From assembly GCF_030345715.1 (NCBI RefSeq), contig NZ_JAUASX010000014.1, positions 1 to 64,000 of the forward strand: 64,000 bases of DNA. The letters run 5' to 3'. A model generated the notes under the pieces. That model saw only the letters and a program-made list of their open reading frames with translations, was not told where the DNA came from and searched no databases. A program made the position numbers and the translations under genes. The number at the start of each line of letters is the position of its first letter. Position 1 is the stretch's first letter. Source of the DNA: Solimonas sp. SE-A11. Lineage in GTDB: Bacteria > Pseudomonadota > Gammaproteobacteria > Nevskiales > Nevskiaceae. Below are positions 20,205-27,924 of the stretch, one piece after another.

Positions 20205-22151
20205 TTAGCCCCATGAGGAGCCGCTACGCTGCTCAGCCTGCCGCAGGAAGATCGCAAGCTGGGCCGCACTGCTGATCGCAGCAATCTGATGAATGCCACC
20301 GCGAGCGGCTGTCCCCTCCGAAACGTCCCGAATCGCGGCGCGTAGCGTCGCACGGTCGACATACTTCTCTACGTCGGCCGCCCCGTCGAGGATCGATGCT
20401 TCCAGATCCTCAGCATTCAGCCGCTGCCTCAAGCGGCTCGCCACGTCGGGCCAGAAGGGGGACTTGTCCTGTCGCAAGCGTATGCGCGGAGGCAGCAGCC
20501 CCTTGGCGCCTTGCCTCATGAGCAGCCGATTCCAGGTGCCGAACTCCCGGGCTTCCAGAGGATAAGCCGCCACCGCCTGGATGATCCTGCAGTCCAGCAG
20601 GGGCATCTCGATGCGGATTCCCCAGGCGTAGCCCAGGCTGGCGAAATACTCCATTGCCTGAGCCAAGGACCCGGAGAGCGCTACGGATTCCTCGCAGGCC
20701 ACGGCATTGCGAAGAGGATGGCGACTGAGCGAGTGGGAGTTTCCACGAAGCCGGCGATGCACTCCCACCCGCCTGCCGAGTGTCCGGGAGAGTGCCAGCA
20801 AGGGCTCCTGCTCCCTTGGCGCAGCACCCGCCTTTGCCAGCCCCCGGTGGAAAGCGGTGTCTCGCAACAGCGGCTTGAGCAGACCTGAGCGGCCGAATGC
20901 CAATGGACCGGCCACCAGGCCTCGCTTCTTTTCGCGCCGGTATTGGCCAACCAGGCTCCGCCATCGGAGTTGCAGGAGCAGGCGGACGGACGTCCCTGTC
21001 ACTCGGCGACTGGCGAAGTGATCGCCGCCAAAACCGGTCAGCAGGGTCCGTGCTCCCGTCTCGCGGACCCCATCCAGCAAGACCTGGAAGCGGCGATGGA
21101 AGGCATCACGACAGGGCTGCCCGAGGATTTCGACAATCTTCTCGATCCCGGTCAGTGGGTCGCCGCCATCATCCGAAAGCGGCGTCCACCGCACCGCCGG
21201 ATACTTGGCCAAAAAGGCCTCGATGTACCACCGCTCGTCCTGCTCCGGCCCCGTATGGCCCTCCGGCAGGACGGAGCTGAAGGCATGCATGGGCCTATCC
21301 GCAGCCATTGCTTGGGGGTAGGCCAAAGCCGTCACCGTGGAGGAGTCCAGCCCGCCAGACAGCAGGCTCGCCACGGGCCCGGCGCCACGCATGCGGCAGG
21401 CTACCGCCTCCGTCAGCAAGCCGCGGAAATGCTGGCTGCATTCCCGAGCCGTGCGCGGTATCCCCCCCGCCGGCGCCGCAAGCCTCCAGTAACGCTCGAT
21501 CTGGTGATCGGCTCCGGAGGTGTCGAGTTGCATCCAGTGGCCACCCGGCAGGCGCCGGATGCCCTGGTGGATGGTTATTTCCCGATCAGAGTGGGTCAGC
21601 GTCAGGAAGTCCGCAACCCAGCGCTCATCGACCCGCAGATCGACACCCGGTAGCCGGTAGAGACCCTTGGCCTGGCTGGCGAACGCGAAATGCCGGTCCG
21701 TCAGGCTGTAATACAGGGGACGCACCCCCAGCGGATCGCGCGCAAGGAAGAGCGTCTGCCTCTCCGGATGCCAGACGGCAAAGCAGAAGTCGCCGAGCAG
21801 TTGGGCGGGTGCATCCCTACCCCAGTGCTTCCAGGCGGCCAGCACCAGATACGAATCGGGCAGGCCGGCCAGGGGCTTGTCGATCTGGAGCCGACGATGC
21901 AGGTCTGCGCGGTTGTCCAACCGACCGTCGAAGACCAGGCAGCATCCCGACTCGGGATCCAGGAGCGGCTGCCGATCCCAACCATCTTCCGCGGATACGT
22001 CAAAGGCGAGTTGCGCCAGGGCGATCTGCCCTGGCGACCAGGTATCGCAGCGGTCCCAAGGGACTTGCTGCAGCTCCGGCAGGATGTAATCGGCCAGTGC
22101 CGGGCTCGCCGCCTGCGGCTCAAAAAGCAGGACACCTGCAATCTGGCTCAC
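20205..22151 (-). CDS. Orphan asparagine-synthase-like amide ligase with inactive glutaminase domain
   Basis: A 648-residue two-domain protein. Residues 1-210 are a class II glutaminase-like domain, but it opens MSQIAG where active enzymes have MCGIAG, so the catalytic Cys is Ser. Other features persist: FDGRLDNRADL, GDFCFAVWHPERQTLFLARDPLGVRPLYY. Residues about 240-640 are an ATP-pyrophosphatase domain with intact SLLSGGLDSSTV and a LLTGFGGDHFASRR stretch. Lack of the Cys is typical of enzymes that form amides without glutamine, such as lasso-peptide cyclases (McjC type). No protease, leader-binding protein or transporter accompanies it. The GTG at 22151 overlaps the stop of a small upstream frame. 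It is unlike its housekeeping neighbours and is probably acquired. Confidence 0.8.
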   Translation of the reverse strand: MSQIAGVLLFEPQAASPALADYILPELQQVPWDRCDTWSPGQIALAQLAFDVSAEDGWDRQPLLDPESGCCLVFDGRLDNRADLHRRLQIDKPLAGLPDSYLVLAAWKHWGRDAPAQLLGDFCFAVWHPERQTLFLARDPLGVRPLYYSLTDRHFAFASQAKGLYRLPGVDLRVDERWVADFLTLTHSDREITIHQGIRRLPGGHWMQLDTSGADHQIERYWRLAAPAGGIPRTARECSQHFRGLLTEAVACRMRGAGPVASLLSGGLDSSTVTALAYPQAMAADRPMHAFSSVLPEGHTGPEQDERWYIEAFLAKYPAVRWTPLSDDGGDPLTGIEKIVEILGQPCRDAFHRRFQVLLDGVRETGARTLLTGFGGDHFASRRVTGTSVRLLLQLRWRSLVGQYRREKKRGLVAGPLAFGRSGLLKPLLRDTAFHRGLAKAGAAPREQEPLLALSRTLGRRVGVHRRLRGNSHSLSRHPLRNAVACEESVALSGSLAQAMEYFASLGYAWGIRIEMPLLDCRIIQAVAAYPLEAREFGTWNRLLMRQGAKGLLPPRIRLRQDKSPFWPDVASRLRQRLNAEDLEASILDGAADVEKYVDRATLRAAIRDVSEGTAARGGIHQIAAISSAAQLAIFLRQAEQRSGSSWG

Positions 22152-22315
22152 GGAAGGTTCAATATCCCGGAATCATCGCTGCATCTCACGGCGTTGTCTG
22201 CAAAAGCTGCCACTGACGACCTCAGACCCTGGAATAAGCGAGGAGAATAGCGATACGCCTCGTCAGGTGCGAGGCGCGCGCCCTTCTTGATATGGGAACC
22301 CCCGCCCCCATCCAT
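22148..22315 (-). CDS. Possible 55-residue peptide coupled to the amide ligase
   Basis: A short frame starting MDGGGGSHIKKG and ending SDDSGILNLP. Its TGA overlaps the GTG start of the downstream ligase (GTGA), the layout expected for coupling. It contains YRYSPRLFQG, loosely like the Y-P-L-G leader pattern of lasso precursors. It has no threonine at all, so the usual Thr before the core is missing, and no good ribosome site is visible. It may not be translated. Confidence 0.25.
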   Translation of the reverse strand: MDGGGGSHIKKGARLAPDEAYRYSPRLFQGLRSSVAAFADNAVRCSDDSGILNLP

Positions 22316-22326
22316 GGTCTGAGTGC

Positions 22327-22332
22327 TACAAT
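22327..22332 (+). promoter_or_regulatory. ssrA promoter, extended -10
   Basis: TGC followed by TACAAT (22327-22332) forms an extended -10 element 11 bases before the mature tmRNA 5' end. No -35 of good quality is seen at 17 bases. Confidence 0.65.
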
Positions 22333-22343
22333 CAAGGTTCACA

Positions 22344-22697
22344 GGGGGTGACCTGGCTTCGACGCTGGTTGGAAACCCGAAGTGCATGCCGAGGTGTCAT
22401 GTCCTCGTAAATCCCGTGGCAACCAAGCTAGTTGCGAACGACTCCAACTACGCCCTCGCCGCCTAATCCCGGCGAGCGTCCGACCAGACGGTGTTGATGC
22501 CCCTGAATCGGATGTCGACTCTCATCAACTCGCAGTGAAGCCCGCCCTTGGCCGATCTGCTAAAAACCTAAGGGGATAAGCGACGGCGTTCCGTGCCCCT
22601 CCGGCAGCCGAAGACCAAAATCAATGAGAAGGCTACGCATGTAGATCCAAGGGCGGAAAGCTGACGGACAGGGGTTCGATTCCCCTCACCTCCACCA
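22344..22697 (+). ncRNA. ssrA: Transfer-messenger RNA (tmRNA)
   Basis: A 354-nt one-piece tmRNA that rescues stalled ribosomes with SmpB. The 5' end GGGGGUG pairs with CACCUCC before the encoded CCA (22695-22697), with one G-U pair. The T-arm GGACAGGGGTTCGATTCCC is at 22666-22684. The resume codon and tag frame run 22434-22466: GCG AAC GAC TCC AAC TAC GCC CTC GCC GCC TAA, giving the degradation tag (A)ANDSNYALAA. A strong terminator follows. Mature ends are inferred from pairing. Confidence 0.97.
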
Positions 22698-22702
22698 ACA
22701 AC

Positions 22703-22728
22703 AAACGCCACCGCAAGGTGGCGTTTTT
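22703..22728 (+). terminator. Intrinsic terminator of ssrA
   Basis: A perfect 10-bp stem (22703-22712 with 22717-22726), GCAA loop, then T residues, six bases after the tmRNA CCA end. Confidence 0.9.
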
Positions 22729-23097
22729 ATTTGTAGGCCCCGCAGGAATCGAATCCCTGTCCGGTACGGACGGGGGGCTTCGGCGGGGTTGTCGCGGAGC
22801 AAACAGTTTTGCTCCGCGCCGCCGAAGCGGGCGGGCCTCTGTGCCCGCCCCGGCCCGGAGCGCAGCGGAGGGGATTCCCTGAGCGAAGCCTTCCCGAGCC
22901 TCTGCCTGCCGGCGAACTCACTGTCAGGCCTTCCCGCCCCGCCAGCCAAAATCCCGCCACGCCGTAGGCAAACCCCGACATCGGCATGGACTGTGACGTC
23001 CGCCACAGAAGCCGTGAATCCCCCGCGCCAGAGTCCAGCCATACCCGCCATCGGCGCGGACGTCTCCCTGGGCGGGCCCTCGGCCCGCCCTCTCCCC
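22729..23097. other. Gene-free, hairpin-rich gap downstream of ssrA
   Basis: No credible protein gene is seen. The gap holds an inverted near-copy of the tmRNA T-arm (22744-22762), an 11-bp perfect hairpin at 22793-22818, and further GC-rich hairpins near 22832 and 23069-23090 (GGGCGGGCC-CTC-GGCCCGCCC). Short frames here read in all directions without family likeness. Confidence 0.6.
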
Positions 23098-23125
23098 AAC
23101 CCCGCTCCCTGCGGGGTTCTTTTTT
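23098..23125 (+). terminator. Strong intrinsic terminator, plus strand
   Basis: AACCCCGC-TCCCT-GCGGGGTT followed by a T run. No gene ends just upstream, so it would terminate either ssrA read-through or an unrecognised transcript from the gap. Confidence 0.85.
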
Positions 23126-23133
23126 GGATCGCA

Positions 23134-23162
23134 CAAAAAGAGCGGCCCGCGCGAGGCGGGCC
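23134..23162 (-). terminator. Intrinsic terminator-like hairpin, minus strand
   Basis: On the minus strand GGCCCGC-CTCGC-GCGGGCC is followed by GCTCTTTTTG. It faces the plus-strand terminator at 23098, as if a short minus-strand transcript started in the AT-rich region near 23300 and ended here. Confidence 0.55.
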
Positions 23163-23284
23163 AAGGGTTCCTTGGGAGAGGAGTTACTCAGAGTCTGCCG
23201 CAGGGAAATTAGTTCCCGTACCGAATGCATGACGGAATGACGTTTGGAACCGCTGAGCGGCGCCAATCATTTTATTTCTATTAA

Positions 23285-23312
23285 TTGCATGTATATTCAA
23301 TTAACGTAATAT
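23285..23312 (+). promoter_or_regulatory. Probable promoter of the desaturase gene
   Basis: TTGCAT (23285-23290) and TAATAT (23307-23312) with a 16-base spacer lie in a strikingly AT-rich 90-base stretch before the desaturase start. Confidence 0.55.
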
Positions 23313-23354
23313 TACGGACGGAGACATATTAATTCCTATCAAGTAAGATACGTC

Positions 23355-24386
23355 ATGCCCTTGTCCGGAGCTGCCATGTCGATCGACGCCCCCACCTCCA
23401 CGCCCGTCGAGTTGCCCGCCGTCACGCGGCGGCGCCTACGCTCACTGCTGTCGGCCGAGGAGATCGCTGAACTGACGACACGCTCTGACGCGCGCGGCCT
23501 GCTGGCCATTGCGCTGTCCTGGGGGTTGATCGCGGCCAGCTTCGCCATGGTGGCGCTGTGGCCGGGCGTACTGACGGTGCTGCTCGCCCTGCCGCTGCTG
23601 GCTGGCCGGCAGCTGGCGCTGGCGATCCTCCAGCATGAGGCAGCCCACGGCACGCTGTTCCGCACGCGCCGGCTGAACGATTTCTTCGGCGACTGGTTCT
23701 GCGCGCGGCCGGTCTGGCAGAACCTGCACAAGTACCGCGCCCATCACCTCGTTCACCACACGCGTACCGGCAGTGACGAGGACCCGGACATCTCGCTGCA
23801 TGCGTCCTATCCCACCACGCCGGCCTCGCTGCGCCGCAAGATGCTGCGGGACCTCTCTGGCTACACCGGCCTGAAGCTGATGCTGGGCCTGGCCCTGATG
23901 GATACGGGCGTCCTGAAATGGACGGTGGCCAATGACGTGCAGAAAATGCCGCAGCAAGGCCGGCGCTGGTGGAACTACCCGGCGGACTTCCTGCGCAATG
24001 CCAGCGGCATGCTGCTGACCAATGCGCTGCTCGCGGGCATCCTCGCCGCCAGTGGCCATGCCTGGCTGTACCTGCTATGGGTGCTGGCCTACATCACGCC
24101 GTTCCCCCTGTTCGTGCGTATCCGCTCCATCGCCGAGCACGGCATGCTGCCGCGGGTGTCGGATATGTTCCAGAACACGCGCACGACCCGGGCCCGTGCC
24201 TGGCAGCGCCTGTTCTTCGCCCCGGCCCATGTGAACTACCACCAGGAGCACCATGCCATGGCCTCGGTGCCCTTCTACCGGTTGCCGAAGCTGCATGCCC
24301 TGCTGCGGCAGCGGGGCGCGGCCAGCGAGCCGCCGCGCTACGGCGAGGTACTCAAGCTGGCCGCCGGTGCTCAGGCTCCCACCTGA
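23355..24386 (+). CDS. Fatty acid desaturase family protein
   Basis: A 343-residue integral-membrane di-iron enzyme. Three histidine boxes are visible: HEAAHGT (near residue 95), HKYRAHHLVHH (near 125) and HVNYHQEHH (near 295), with several membrane helices between them. It should oxidise an acyl or related lipid substrate; regiospecificity cannot be told. Starts at 23355 or 23376 (second Met) are both possible. It is monocistronic: its own AT-rich promoter lies upstream and a bidirectional terminator downstream. Confidence 0.85.
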   Translation: MPLSGAAMSIDAPTSTPVELPAVTRRRLRSLLSAEEIAELTTRSDARGLLAIALSWGLIAASFAMVALWPGVLTVLLALPLLAGRQLALAILQHEAAHGTLFRTRRLNDFFGDWFCARPVWQNLHKYRAHHLVHHTRTGSDEDPDISLHASYPTTPASLRRKMLRDLSGYTGLKLMLGLALMDTGVLKWTVANDVQKMPQQGRRWWNYPADFLRNASGMLLTNALLAGILAASGHAWLYLLWVLAYITPFPLFVRIRSIAEHGMLPRVSDMFQNTRTTRARAWQRLFFAPAHVNYHQEHHAMASVPFYRLPKLHALLRQRGAASEPPRYGEVLKLAAGAQAPT

Positions 24387-24402
24387 ATCGGCTGGGCCGG
24401 CA

Positions 24403-24436
24403 ACGAAAAAGCCCCGCGAAAGCGGGGCTTTTTCGT
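24403..24436. terminator. Bidirectional terminator
   Basis: A perfect inverted repeat ACGAAAAAGCCCCGC-GAAA-GCGGGGCTTTTTCGT, with T runs on both strands, between the convergent desaturase and outer-membrane-protein genes. Confidence 0.95.
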
Positions 24437-24449
24437 GAAGCCGTGAAGC

Positions 24450-25196
24450 TTACTGGCAGCCGTTGGCCTGCACCGCCACCCCGGCCGGCGTGTTCGGGCA
24501 CTGGTCGGCGGTATCGTTGACGCCGTCGGCATCGCTGTCTACCGCGCAATCCTTGCGGCCAGTGACCGGGTCGACCACGGTGACCACGCATTCCTGCGCC
24601 GGAGCGGAAGCGAACTTGCCCTCGGCCAGGAAGTACAGCGGAATCTGCAGGCCGACGTTGAAGCGGTAATCGATCAGGTAGTCCTCACCGGAGACCGACT
24701 TGTCGTTGAGCTGCAGCTGCGCGCGAGCTTCGGTGCGCAGGGCCAGGCCGTGCCAGGGCAGCGGGAAGAACAGGCCGCCACCGACGCTGCCGCCGAAATG
24801 CATGTGGTCGTCGCCGCCCACGTCTTCCTGGATCGCGCCCACGCCGCCGAGGACGTAGGGGGTGAACTTCGGAACGGCCTGGATGCCGCCGTTGGTGGGA
24901 GCATAGTGGTGGACCAGATCCACGAAGAATGCAGTCTGGTAGTCCTTGCCGCCATCGACATCGCGCTTGCGGCCGGCGTCGTAGAGGCTCAGTTCGATGG
25001 CGTTGTTGGTGCCCCAATCTATCGGGGTGCCGACGTTGAGCTGCAGGCCGTTGGCGCCGTCGGAATCACGGGAGCTGTCGGAGATTTCATAGCCATAGAA
25101 CACACCTGCGTACGGTATGTTGTAGCCCTGGGTGGTGACCGCAAAGGCCGGTGCCGAAACCAGCATGGCCAGCACGGCAGCATTCCGCATATGCAT
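24450..25196 (-). CDS. Outer-membrane beta-barrel protein with terminal thrombospondin-3-like repeat
   Basis: A 248-residue protein. A signal peptide (MHMRNAAVLAMLVSAPAFA) precedes an eight-stranded-type barrel with alternating strands (TPYVLGGVGAIQ, FGGSVGGGLFFPL). The end carries one calcium-binding TSP3-type repeat, DSDADGVNDTADQCPNTP. In OmpA-like proteins this repeat is followed by a peptidoglycan-binding domain, but here the protein stops 11 residues later. The start at 25196 has a GGGGAGAG ribosome site; the longer frame does not. Confidence 0.75.
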   Translation of the reverse strand: MHMRNAAVLAMLVSAPAFAVTTQGYNIPYAGVFYGYEISDSSRDSDGANGLQLNVGTPIDWGTNNAIELSLYDAGRKRDVDGGKDYQTAFFVDLVHHYAPTNGGIQAVPKFTPYVLGGVGAIQEDVGGDDHMHFGGSVGGGLFFPLPWHGLALRTEARAQLQLNDKSVSGEDYLIDYRFNVGLQIPLYFLAEGKFASAPAQECVVTVVDPVTGRKDCAVDSDADGVNDTADQCPNTPAGVAVQANGCQ

Positions 25197-25351
25197 GGAC
25201 AACTCTCCCCTGTTTTGTCCCGGATCCATCCGGTGATTGTTCGACCCAAGTGGAGACGGCGGTCAAAAGCAGTCCGACCGCAACGTCTAGCAGACTGACT
25301 TTACCCCAACTTCATGACAATTCCACCGTCCGTTCCGGCCATGATGTGGAA

Positions 25352-26272
25352 TTACCCCTGCCGCTCCCGCCGCCAGGCACTGGGGCTGCTGCCGTAGGCC
25401 CGCTTGAAGGCCTGGCTGAAAGCCGTTTCCGAGGCGTAGCCGCTGGCCTCGGCGATACGTGCGACCGGCTGGCTTCCGGAGCGCAGCTGCCAGGCCGCCA
25501 GGCGCATCCGATGCTCGGTGAGGTAGGCCAGCGGCGGCTGCCCCAGGACCTGGGTGAAGCGCTCGGCGAAGGCTGAGCGCGACAGGCAGGCCAGGTCCGC
25601 CAGCTCCGGCACGGTCCAGGCGCGCTGCGGCTCGCGGTGCATGGCCGACAGAGCCGCCGACAGAGCCTGGTCGCGCAGGGCCAGCAGCCAGTTGCCGGAG
25701 CCTTCCGGCAGGCTCTCCACGTGATGGCGCAGGAATTCCATCAGCAGGATGTCGGCGATGCGGTTGACGATGGCCTGCCGAGCCGGCCGCGGCCGGCTGA
25801 ATTCGTCCGCGATGAATTCCAGCCCGGCCCGCAGCCAGACCGGCGGGCTCGCCGCCAGGGTGCGCAGGTGCAGGAGCTGCGGCAGCGCGGCCATCAGCGG
25901 ACGCGCCAGTTCCACCTCGAATCGGAAGTAGCCGGACAGCAGGGTGCAGCCGACGGCCCCTTCTCCGATCCTGATCAACTCGTCCGTGGGAGCATCCAGG
26001 TCCGGCAGCATGTCCCGCGGCGGGGTGCCGGAATCCGGGTCGTCCTGTACGCGGTGGTCGATTCCACGCGGCAGCAGCACCAGATCGCCGGACTGGAGCA
26101 GCAGCGGCGCCTCGGCCTCGCGCCGCAGCCAAGCCTGGCCACCGGTAACGATATGGAAGCTCGACAGGCCCGGGGTCTCCAGCCGCATCGACCACTGAGG
26201 TGCCAGGGCGTACTGCCGGAACACGGCGCCCTTCAGGCGGATGTCGTCGAGAATCAGGCTCAGCGTATCCAT
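25352..26272 (-). CDS. AraC-family regulator, probable alkB regulator
   Basis: A 306-residue activator-type protein. The N-terminal cupin half (about residues 10-190; FHIVTGGQAWLR, GDLVLLPRG) probably senses a ligand. The C-terminal double helix-turn-helix (about 200-303) has LADLACLSRSAFAERFTQVLGQPPLAYLTEHRM and IAEASGYASETAFSQAFKRAYGSSPSAWRR. It is divergent from the alkane hydroxylase gene across a 182-base gap, which suggests it controls that gene. This link is inference. Confidence 0.88.
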   Translation of the reverse strand: MDTLSLILDDIRLKGAVFRQYALAPQWSMRLETPGLSSFHIVTGGQAWLRREAEAPLLLQSGDLVLLPRGIDHRVQDDPDSGTPPRDMLPDLDAPTDELIRIGEGAVGCTLLSGYFRFEVELARPLMAALPQLLHLRTLAASPPVWLRAGLEFIADEFSRPRPARQAIVNRIADILLMEFLRHHVESLPEGSGNWLLALRDQALSAALSAMHREPQRAWTVPELADLACLSRSAFAERFTQVLGQPPLAYLTEHRMRLAAWQLRSGSQPVARIAEASGYASETAFSQAFKRAYGSSPSAWRRERQG

Positions 26273-26370
26273 GCCGGCGTTTTTAATAGGTATTCCGGAG
26301 TTCCGCGCAGGCGGCGGCGTCTAACGATGATACAGCGGCGAATGACGACTTCCCCCTGCCCGCCGCTGGT

Positions 26371-26400
26371 TTGACTATAGCACCGCCCCAGGCGTAGAAC
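26371..26400 (+). promoter_or_regulatory. Probable alkB promoter
   Basis: TTGACT (26371-26376) and TAGAAC (26395-26400), 18-base spacer, in the araC-alkB divergent gap. A GGAGG ribosome site (26443-26447) precedes the ATG at 26455. Confidence 0.5.
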
Positions 26401-26454
26401 CCCGGGAGCGGCTCACCGCGGCCTTTCGCGGGTGGCAGGAGCTGGAGGCAGCAG

Positions 26455-27855
26455 ATGAATACAACAACGATGGCGACGACGGGCGCCACACCCTGGGTAG
26501 ACGGCAAGCGCGCCCTCTGGCTGCTGAGCCCCATGATCCCGGTACTGGGTACGCTGGCCGTGGTCCTGTACCACCTGACCGGCTACGGTGCCTGGCTCTG
26601 GGGAGGCCCGATCCTGGTCTACGTCATCATCCCGGCACTGGACCGCCTGGTGGGCGTGGACAGCAGCAACCCGCCCGAGACCGCCGTGGCGCAACTGGAG
26701 AACGACCGCTATTACCGCGCGATCGTGCTGGCCTACCTGCCGACACAGTTCCTGCTGACGGTCTGGGGCGCCTGGCTGGCCGCCACCGGCGGGCTGGCCG
26801 CCTGGGAATGGATCGGCCTGATGTTCACCGTGGGCACCATCAACGGCATCGGCATCAACACGGCTCACGAACTGGGGCACAAGACCAACAGCCTGGACCG
26901 CTGGATGGCCAAGCTGACGCTGGCGCCGGTGGCCTACGGCCACTTCTTCATCGAGCACAACAAGGGCCATCACAAGAACGTGGCGACGCCGGACGATCCG
27001 GCCAGCTCGAAGATGGGCGAGAGCTTCTGGGCCTTCCTGCCCCGCACCATGCTCGGCAGCCTGCGCTCGGCCTGGCACCTGGAGAAGGATCGCCTGGCCC
27101 GCAACGGCCAGTCCGTGTGGGGCATCCACAACGAGAACCTGCAGGCCTGGGGCATGACTGCGTTGATGTTCGGCGCCCTCACTGCCTGGCTGGGCTGGCC
27201 GGCATTGGCTTTCCTGTTGGCGCAGGCCTTCTACGGCGCCTCGCTGCTGGAGGTGATCAACTACATCGAGCATTACGGCCTGATGCGCCAGAAGCTGCCC
27301 AGCGGCCGCTACGAGCGCTGCACGCCGGCGCATTCCTGGAACAGCAACAACGTGGTGACCAACCTGTTCCTGTACCAGCTGCAGCGGCACTCGGACCATC
27401 ACGCCAATCCCACGCGCCGCTTCCAGGCCCTGCGTCACTTCGACGAATCACCTCAGCTGCCGTCCGGCTACGCGTCGATGCTGATCCCGGCCTACATCCC
27501 CTGGCTGTGGTTCCGCCAGATGGATCCGCTGGTGGCGCGTCATCACAAAGGCGATCTCAGCCTAGCCAATATCTATCCGCCGAAGCGGGCCGAGCTGATG
27601 GCGCGCTGGCATCGCCAGCCGCTGGACGACGGTCACCCGGAGACCTTCCCGGGCGAGCACCCGCCGGCGGCCAGCGGCGGCGCGGCCCAGGCTGCCCGCT
27701 ACCAGTGCAGCGACTGCGGTTATATCTACGACGAGGCCGCGGGCTGCCCGCACGAGGGCTTCAAGCCGGGCACGCCCTGGTCACGGATCCCGGACCACTG
27801 GCCCTGCCCGGACTGTGCCGTGCGCGAGAAGCCGGACTTCATCCCGCTGGCCTGA
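26455..27855 (+). CDS. alkB: Alkane 1-monooxygenase fused to rubredoxin
   Basis: A 466-residue membrane di-iron hydroxylase that oxidises the terminal carbon of alkanes. The histidine motifs HELGHK, EHNKGHHKNVATPDDPASS, NYIEHYGL and LQRHSDHHANPTRRFQALRHF match the AlkB family, within six hydrophobic segments. A linker of about 40 residues follows, then a complete rubredoxin domain (about residue 416 on) with CSDCGY and CPDCAV that would pass electrons directly to the active site. Most AlkB enzymes use a separate rubredoxin. Regulation by the divergent AraC protein is likely. Confidence 0.95.
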   Translation: MNTTTMATTGATPWVDGKRALWLLSPMIPVLGTLAVVLYHLTGYGAWLWGGPILVYVIIPALDRLVGVDSSNPPETAVAQLENDRYYRAIVLAYLPTQFLLTVWGAWLAATGGLAAWEWIGLMFTVGTINGIGINTAHELGHKTNSLDRWMAKLTLAPVAYGHFFIEHNKGHHKNVATPDDPASSKMGESFWAFLPRTMLGSLRSAWHLEKDRLARNGQSVWGIHNENLQAWGMTALMFGALTAWLGWPALAFLLAQAFYGASLLEVINYIEHYGLMRQKLPSGRYERCTPAHSWNSNNVVTNLFLYQLQRHSDHHANPTRRFQALRHFDESPQLPSGYASMLIPAYIPWLWFRQMDPLVARHHKGDLSLANIYPPKRAELMARWHRQPLDDGHPETFPGEHPPAASGGAAQAARYQCSDCGYIYDEAAGCPHEGFKPGTPWSRIPDHWPCPDCAVREKPDFIPLA

Positions 27856-27872
27856 AAGCCAGCGCCAACGAA

Positions 27873-27898
27873 AAAGGGCTGCCGCTCGGCAGCCCTTT
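27873..27898. terminator. Terminator between alkB and the convergent membrane-protein gene
   Basis: An 11-bp perfect stem AAAGGGCTGCC-GCTC-GGCAGCCCTTT. The T run is better on the minus strand (TTTTTCG), so it serves the minus-strand gene at least as well as alkB. Confidence 0.9.
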
Positions 27899-27924
27899 GT
27901 CGTGAAGCCCGAGGATCACTGCAC

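Noticed and set aside
22148-22315. Canonical lasso-peptide precursor
   Set aside because: The peptide has no Thr at the usual position and no clear Gly-to-Asp/Glu ring, so it is kept only as a weak candidate.
22382-22579. A 65-residue frame inside ssrA
   Set aside because: It lies within the tmRNA and does not match the tag frame at 22434.
22744-22762. A tRNA gene suggested by GATTCGATTCC-like T-arm sequence
   Set aside because: No acceptor, D or anticodon arm can be drawn around it; it is an inverted copy of the tmRNA T-arm only.
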